Positions 32,255 to 33,290 of a stretch of 33,290 nt of DNA are shown here, piece after piece. How positions within the stretch are numbered: the stretch's first letter is position 1; every line of letters begins with the position of its first letter. This DNA comes from Natronosalvus hydrolyticus (GTDB taxonomy: Archaea > Halobacteriota > Halobacteria > Halobacteriales > Natrialbaceae), in NCBI GenBank assembly GCA_025517525.1, contig JAOPJZ010000031.1, positions 1-33,290 on the forward strand, given 5' to 3'. The notes below the pieces were generated by a model that worked only from the letters and a program-made list of their open reading frames with translations, searched no databases and was not told the DNA's origin. Position numbers and translations under genes: made by a program.

Positions 32255-33049
32255 CTATCGCTGGCCGGGGCTGCCAACACGTTCGGCGAACGATTCACCC
32301 TCGAGGGTGCATCTGTAGGCCGGTTTGTACATCATATTCACGCCCCCGGCTTCGACAGCCCACTCCTCACGGATATCCTCACGCAAATAGTATTGGGGGC
32401 GTTCGTTACCTGGCTTCACGCGGTACTCGCTCATACGAATCGGATCTCCGTGAAAAAGGCCGCCAGGTTCGCAGCCGTCGATCAGTACGACCGATTTGTC
32501 GGACAGATACAGTTCCCCATCTCGAGCGCGTTTCGTGTGTGCGTTTTCGGGATGGGCAGCGAGTATCTCGGCCACCTCATCGCGCGATAACTCAGGCGTA
32601 ACCACGTCGACACGGTTCACCGTCATGTAGCCGATCAGGTAGCGATGGGCTCGCGATTCCGGGTCGTCCTCGCGACGCAGTCCGGCATAGAACCCGACGA
32701 CGTCGCCCGACTCGAGACCCTGAAGCCGGGAGACGTAGCCGCTCGTTCGATGTTCGCCGTAGGTGAGCGCGTCGAAATTCGGGTCGTGGTGAAGCGGCCA
32801 GTCCTCGAGTTCGTCGCCCGATATCGTTGTCTCCCCGTCTTGCACTGGCTGGGGATGAATCCGATTCGTGAGCGATGCCGCACAGTCGTTGCGATAGCGA
32901 AACTCCCAGGACCCGAGCGTCTGCGTCTCCGTCGTTGCCCTCGTTTTTTCGGGGATGGGAACGTACTCGAATCGCCCATCCGCGTACAGCGGGCCCAGCG
33001 CCCCAACGTTGGTCGTATCGGCACCGATCCCCGCGAGTACGACAGTCAT
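32255..33049 (-). CDS. Nmad3-like putative nucleotide-modification protein
   Basis: A 264-residue protein. The start, VVLAGIGADTTNVGALGPLY followed by GRFEYVPIPE, matches the Nmad3 domain (nucleotide modification-associated domain 3), which comparative genomics connects with DNA base modification. The catalytic role is not established. The middle (LQGLESGDVVGFYAGL, then HRYLIGYMTV) looks like a beta-barrel segment that could bind nucleic acid or nucleotide. The C-terminal part is charged. ATG 33049 is preferred over 33076 because the conserved domain starts there and a TATA-like TGTTTTGACT lies at 33071-33080. No methylase or restriction genes are in view. Confidence 0.6.
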   Translation of the reverse strand: MTVVLAGIGADTTNVGALGPLYADGRFEYVPIPEKTRATTETQTLGSWEFRYRNDCAASLTNRIHPQPVQDGETTISGDELEDWPLHHDPNFDALTYGEHRTSGYVSRLQGLESGDVVGFYAGLRREDDPESRAHRYLIGYMTVNRVDVVTPELSRDEVAEILAAHPENAHTKRARDGELYLSDKSVVLIDGCEPGGLFHGDPIRMSEYRVKPGNERPQYYLREDIREEWAVEAGGVNMMYKPAYRCTLEGESFAERVGSPGQR

Positions 33050-33070
33050 GACGTAAGGTCGAGCCCCTCG

Positions 33071-33080
33071 AGTCAAAACA
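33071..33080 (-). promoter_or_regulatory. TATA box of the Nmad3-like gene
   Basis: TGTTTTGACT on the minus strand lies 22-31 bases before the ATG at 33049. Confidence 0.35.
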
Positions 33081-33290
33081 GTCGTGATTTCGGGGTGGGC
33101 CTCGAGTTTACCTTTGCTTCGATGGCATGGAGGCGGGGATCACCGTGATACTCAGCAGTCGAAAATCCCTATTAGGGCCATTTTCTGACCTTCAGTCTTG
33201 TTGAACCCCTCAAGAGGTGATTGGTTTCAGTAACCGTGCTGACTCGATGGAAATTCTGCTATATCCCATGAGAGCGTGAAACAAGTATGG

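Noticed and set aside
32115..32318. Plus-strand 67-residue frame between the propeller and Nmad3-like genes
   Set aside because: It begins with a non-ATG codon, overlaps the 3' end of the Nmad3-like gene and has no conserved features.
33150..33290. Possible left end of an insertion sequence (palindromes CCCTATTAGGG, CCTC-AA-GAGG and GGTT-N5-AACC)
   Set aside because: The window stops before any transposase or second end, so it cannot be supported. Short palindromes are frequent in spacers.

Overview
The window is chromosomal DNA from a haloarchaeon, most likely a Natrialba/Natronorubrum/Haloterrigena-type member of the Natrialbales (inference). Its predicted proteins are strongly acidic. The palindrome CTCGAG is very common. 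Many genes have an AT-rich TATA box about 25-33 bases before the start codon and no ribosome binding site, as leaderless haloarchaeal genes do. Several proteins belong to families known mainly from haloarchaea: Lrp with a TRASH domain, HalOD1, a DUF7344-type regulator and a DUF7282-type surface protein. No rRNA, tRNA or CRISPR array was seen.

Layout. Bases 1-8,900 hold small regulatory and surface genes with long spacers: an Lrp/AsnC-TRASH regulator, a uracil-DNA glycosylase-like protein, a membrane-bound J-domain protein, a PadR regulator, a small winged-helix protein, a small zinc-finger protein, a DUF7344-type regulator, a large exported protein with a five-residue acidic repeat, a membrane-anchored winged-helix protein and a small membrane protein. 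The spacers contain a 27-bp-arm hairpin, a perfect 30-bp tandem duplication and several symmetric operator-like sites. Bases 9,100-12,800 are metabolic: a nucleotide-sugar epimerase, a dihydroorotase-family amidohydrolase, and a convergent dihydroorotate dehydrogenase.

Bases 13,100-21,670 are one tightly coupled operon of nine genes for an Mrp-type multisubunit cation/proton antiporter, in the order E, F, G, MbhD/E-like, B, C and then three large NuoL/M/N-like subunits. Consecutive genes overlap by 1-8 bases, and the internal genes carry GGAGGT-like ribosome binding sites. This complex probably exports Na+ in exchange for H+. The E subunit has an extra N-terminal UspA-like domain, the second large subunit has a His/Asp-rich loop, and the third lacks the usual TM7 lysine.

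Bases 22,000-24,500 are a two-gene glycosylation operon (GT2 glycosyltransferase with a long acidic insert, and a DUF354 GT-B-like protein). After it come a degenerate tyrosine recombinase and a MATE exporter (minus strand), a MazG-like pyrophosphohydrolase, a small membrane protein that overlaps a HalOD1 gene tail to tail, dihydroxy-acid dehydratase (ilvD), a Tat-exported beta-propeller lipoprotein and an Nmad3-like protein.

The most interesting unexplained signals are a dispersed intergenic repeat family in three copies (near 7.7, 21.7 and 28.2 kb), two intergenic sites built from the same GAAACC/GGTTTC half-sites, a leader ORF overlapping the start of the antiporter operon, and several proteins whose key residues depart from their families.
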